Positions 6,134 through 7,113 of a DNA stretch of 7,113 nt are shown here, in pieces. The stretch spans positions 2,691 through 9,803 of the forward strand of contig DMPC01000035.1 in assembly GCA_003456155.1 (NCBI GenBank), written 5' to 3'. Each line of letters begins with the position of its first letter. The stretch's first letter is position 1. Origin of the DNA: Actinomycetota bacterium (GTDB lineage Bacteria; Actinomycetota; Actinomycetes; S36-B12). Made by a program: the position numbers and the translations under genes. The notes under the pieces are model-generated. The model did not search any database. It saw nothing but the letters and a program-made list of their open reading frames with translations, and was not told the origin of the DNA.

Positions 6134-6138
6134 AGGAG
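6134..6138 (+). promoter_or_regulatory. Ribosome binding site of the secreted-protein gene
   Basis: AGGAG (within GAGGAG 6133-6138) lies 8 bases before ATG 6147. Two other in-frame starts are GTG 6141 (2 bases away, too close) and ATG 6150 (11 bases, rather far). It decides the start and shows translation independent of the transporter. Confidence 0.8.
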
Positions 6139-6146
6139 CGGTGACC

Positions 6147-7019
6147 ATGATGGCCAAGCGAGTTCTCTCGGTCCTGGTGGCTGTCACGGTGGCCGGAGCC
6201 GGGCTGGTCCTGGCGTCGCCTGTGGCATCAGCCGACACCGTCGTCACGATGACCTCGGAGCAACTGACCGAGCAGGGCTTCCCCTCCAAGCCCAACACGG
6301 CCGGGTGGGGCGGGACGGCGAACCTGTCGACCGATACAGCCCCCCAGTGGAAGGACGTCATCGTCTCGGGCAGGGCCCCCTCGGGCACGCCGGTCGGCCA
6401 GATCCTCACGATGCAGCGCTTCCTTCCCGTGAACACCACGGGTGACGGATCGTTCAAGGACCTCAACATCACCGCGATCGTCCAGAAGGACCGCTCCTTC
6501 CAACTGCACTTCCAGCTGGGCATGACCGGCACCTACGGCTACCGGGTCGGCTACTCGACGGCCGGATCCTCGCCGGAGTTCGTCGGCTTCCCGTTCCAGT
6601 TCACCACCACGGGCACCGGCAAGCCGGCACCTGCTTCAGGGCAGTCGACCGCGGTGCACATGAACTCGCGGCAGTTGGCTAAGGCCGGTTTCACGAAGAA
6701 GGTGAACACCGTCGGCTGGGGTGGAACAGCGACGATCAGCGCCCACCGGGTCCCGGCCGGAGCACCTGTCACGATCAAGGGCACGGCACCGGACTCCGTG
6801 AAGCCGGGAACCGTCCTGCAGCTGGAGCGCTTCGTCGCCACCGACAAGCTCGGATCAGGGAGCTTCACTCCGCTGCCGGGGATCCAGACCCAGGTCGCCA
6901 CGGATGGCACCTTCTCGCTCACCTTCGAGATCAACGAGCGTGGCCGCTACGGCTACACGCTCGGGACGCCGCTGGGCGAGGAGTGGGTCGGCATGGAGTT
7001 CCAGCTGCGCACGACCTGA
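6147..7019 (+). CDS. Secreted protein with two tandem ~124-residue domains, family unknown
   Basis: I do not recognise this protein. It has 290 residues. Residues 1-29 are a clear Sec-type signal peptide: MMAKR, a hydrophobic core LSVLVAVTVAGAGLVLA, and a cleavage site after ASA (29/30). There is no lipobox cysteine, no C-terminal membrane segment and no LPXTG sorting motif, so it should be released or loosely surface-bound. The mature part has no cysteine. Two copies of one domain follow (31-155 and 168-290), joined by a Gly/Pro/Ala/Ser linker (156-167). Shared marks in order are M.S.QL...GF..K.NT.GWGGTA, G.AP, L...RF, GSF..L, V..D..F.L.F, G.YGY..G, and E.VG..FQ.TT. The alternating hydrophobic pattern and many Gly/Thr/Ser suggest a beta-sandwich, Ig-like fold (inference). 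No catalytic residues are evident. ATG 6147 is chosen for AGGAG 8 bases upstream. The gene follows the transporter by 53 bases and converges on tRNA-Thr. Confidence 0.85.
   Translation: MMAKRVLSVLVAVTVAGAGLVLASPVASADTVVTMTSEQLTEQGFPSKPNTAGWGGTANLSTDTAPQWKDVIVSGRAPSGTPVGQILTMQRFLPVNTTGDGSFKDLNITAIVQKDRSFQLHFQLGMTGTYGYRVGYSTAGSSPEFVGFPFQFTTTGTGKPAPASGQSTAVHMNSRQLAKAGFTKKVNTVGWGGTATISAHRVPAGAPVTIKGTAPDSVKPGTVLQLERFVATDKLGSGSFTPLPGIQTQVATDGTFSLTFEINERGRYGYTLGTPLGEEWVGMEFQLRTT
6237..6611 (+). repeat. Domain repeat copy 1 of the secreted protein
   Basis: This encodes residues 31-155, from TVVTMTSEQL to FPFQFTTT. It aligns over its whole length with copy 2, with the strongest match at NTAGWGGTA against NTVGWGGTA. 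The DNA has diverged at synonymous sites, so the duplication is not recent. Confidence 0.8.
6648..7016 (+). repeat. Domain repeat copy 2 of the secreted protein
   Basis: This encodes residues 168-290, from TAVHMNSRQL to MEFQLRTT. It is two residues shorter than copy 1. Its basic segment AGFTKK and its TPLGEEW loop differ from copy 1, so the two copies may bind different partners (inference). Confidence 0.8.
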
Positions 7020-7034
7020 CGCTCTCGGGTCAGG
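7015..7034 (+). terminator. Stem-loop across the secreted-protein stop codon (weak terminator)
   Basis: CCTGAC (7015-7020) can pair with GTCAGG (7029-7034) over an 8-base loop. The stem includes the TGA stop, and no T-run follows. It is the only hairpin between this gene and the convergent tRNA gene. It could end transcription weakly or protect the mRNA end. Confidence 0.3.
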
Positions 7035-7067
7035 CCATCCGTGCTGAGGTCGGACGTCGTCACGGCG

Positions 7068-7113
7068 AGCCCCCGGTCAGGATTGAACTGACGACCTACC
7101 GCTTACAAGGCGG
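7068..7113 (-). tRNA. tRNA-Thr (anticodon UGU), 3' part only
   Basis: Read on the minus strand, the window end holds the 3' side of a tRNA. The anticodon stem-loop is xCCGC-CTTGTAA-GCGGT with anticodon TGT (bases 7107-7105) for Thr ACA codons; one stem base is outside the window. A 5-base variable loop AGGTC follows, then a T-arm GTCAG-TTCAATC-CTGAC with a standard TTCRANY loop (7092-7076), the acceptor 3' strand CGGGGGC (7075-7069) and discriminator U (7068). CCA is not encoded, as is common in Actinomycetota. The D-arm and the acceptor 5' strand are outside the window. The gene converges on the secreted-protein gene with a 48-base gap. Confidence 0.9.

Noticed and set aside
5598..6146. Upstream extension of the secreted-protein frame inside the transporter gene
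   Set aside because: The signal peptide begins at 6147-6150 with a good ribosome binding site; the upstream part is out-of-frame transporter sequence.
6094..7113. A genomic island or attachment site at tRNA-Thr
   Set aside because: No integrase, direct repeat of the tRNA 3' end, transposon end or composition change is visible in the window; a repeated GGTCAGG (7028-7034, 7075-7081) is too short.
1..7113. CRISPR array, insertion sequence, prophage, riboswitch or biosynthetic cluster
   Set aside because: No regularly spaced repeats, transposase, phage genes or long conserved untranslated leader are present; coding density is that of an ordinary chromosome.

Overview
The window is a compact, gene-dense piece of chromosome from a GC-rich Actinomycetota bacterium. 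The evidence is roughly two-thirds G+C by eye with strong third-position G/C bias, several GTG starts, the actinobacterial cysS-rlmB gene pair, an RlmB with the long basic N-terminal tail typical of that phylum, and a tRNA gene without an encoded CCA end. I cannot name a genus. There is no sign of an insertion sequence, prophage or CRISPR array.

Layout: (1) 2-1231 (+), the 3' part of cysS (cysteinyl-tRNA synthetase; the HIGH region lies outside the window). (2) 1245-2192 (+), rlmB, a SpoU/TrmH-family 23S rRNA 2'-O-ribose methyltransferase, 13 bases downstream with a good ribosome binding site. (3) 2165-3355 (-), a CPA2-type cation/proton antiporter whose 3' end overlaps that of rlmB by 28 bases. 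(4) 3356-3536, a divergent regulatory gap with two 10-bp palindromes centred on CG. (5) 3540-3602 (+), a possible 20-residue leader ORF with a Shine-Dalgarno sequence, ending in a GTGA start/stop overlap with the next gene. (6) 3599-4633 (+), a LacI-family regulator resembling the Streptomyces MalR/Reg1 group. (7) 4630-6093 (+), a POT/PTR2-family proton-coupled oligopeptide transporter, also joined by a GTGA overlap. (8) 6147-7019 (+), an unrecognised secreted protein made of a signal peptide and two copies of a ~124-residue domain. (9) 7068-7113 (-), the 3' part of tRNA-Thr(UGU), cut by the window end.

How the parts may work together: cysS and rlmB are translation housekeeping genes. The leader-regulator-transporter set looks like one translationally coupled unit, which suggests that the LacI-type protein controls peptide uptake, itself, or the divergent antiporter. 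The secreted protein follows the transporter after 53 bases and could be read from the same transcript or its own. The points most worth a second look are the secreted two-repeat protein (no family recognised), the coupled leader ORF in front of a regulator that lacks its own ribosome binding site, and a perfect 20-bp palindrome inside the transporter gene.
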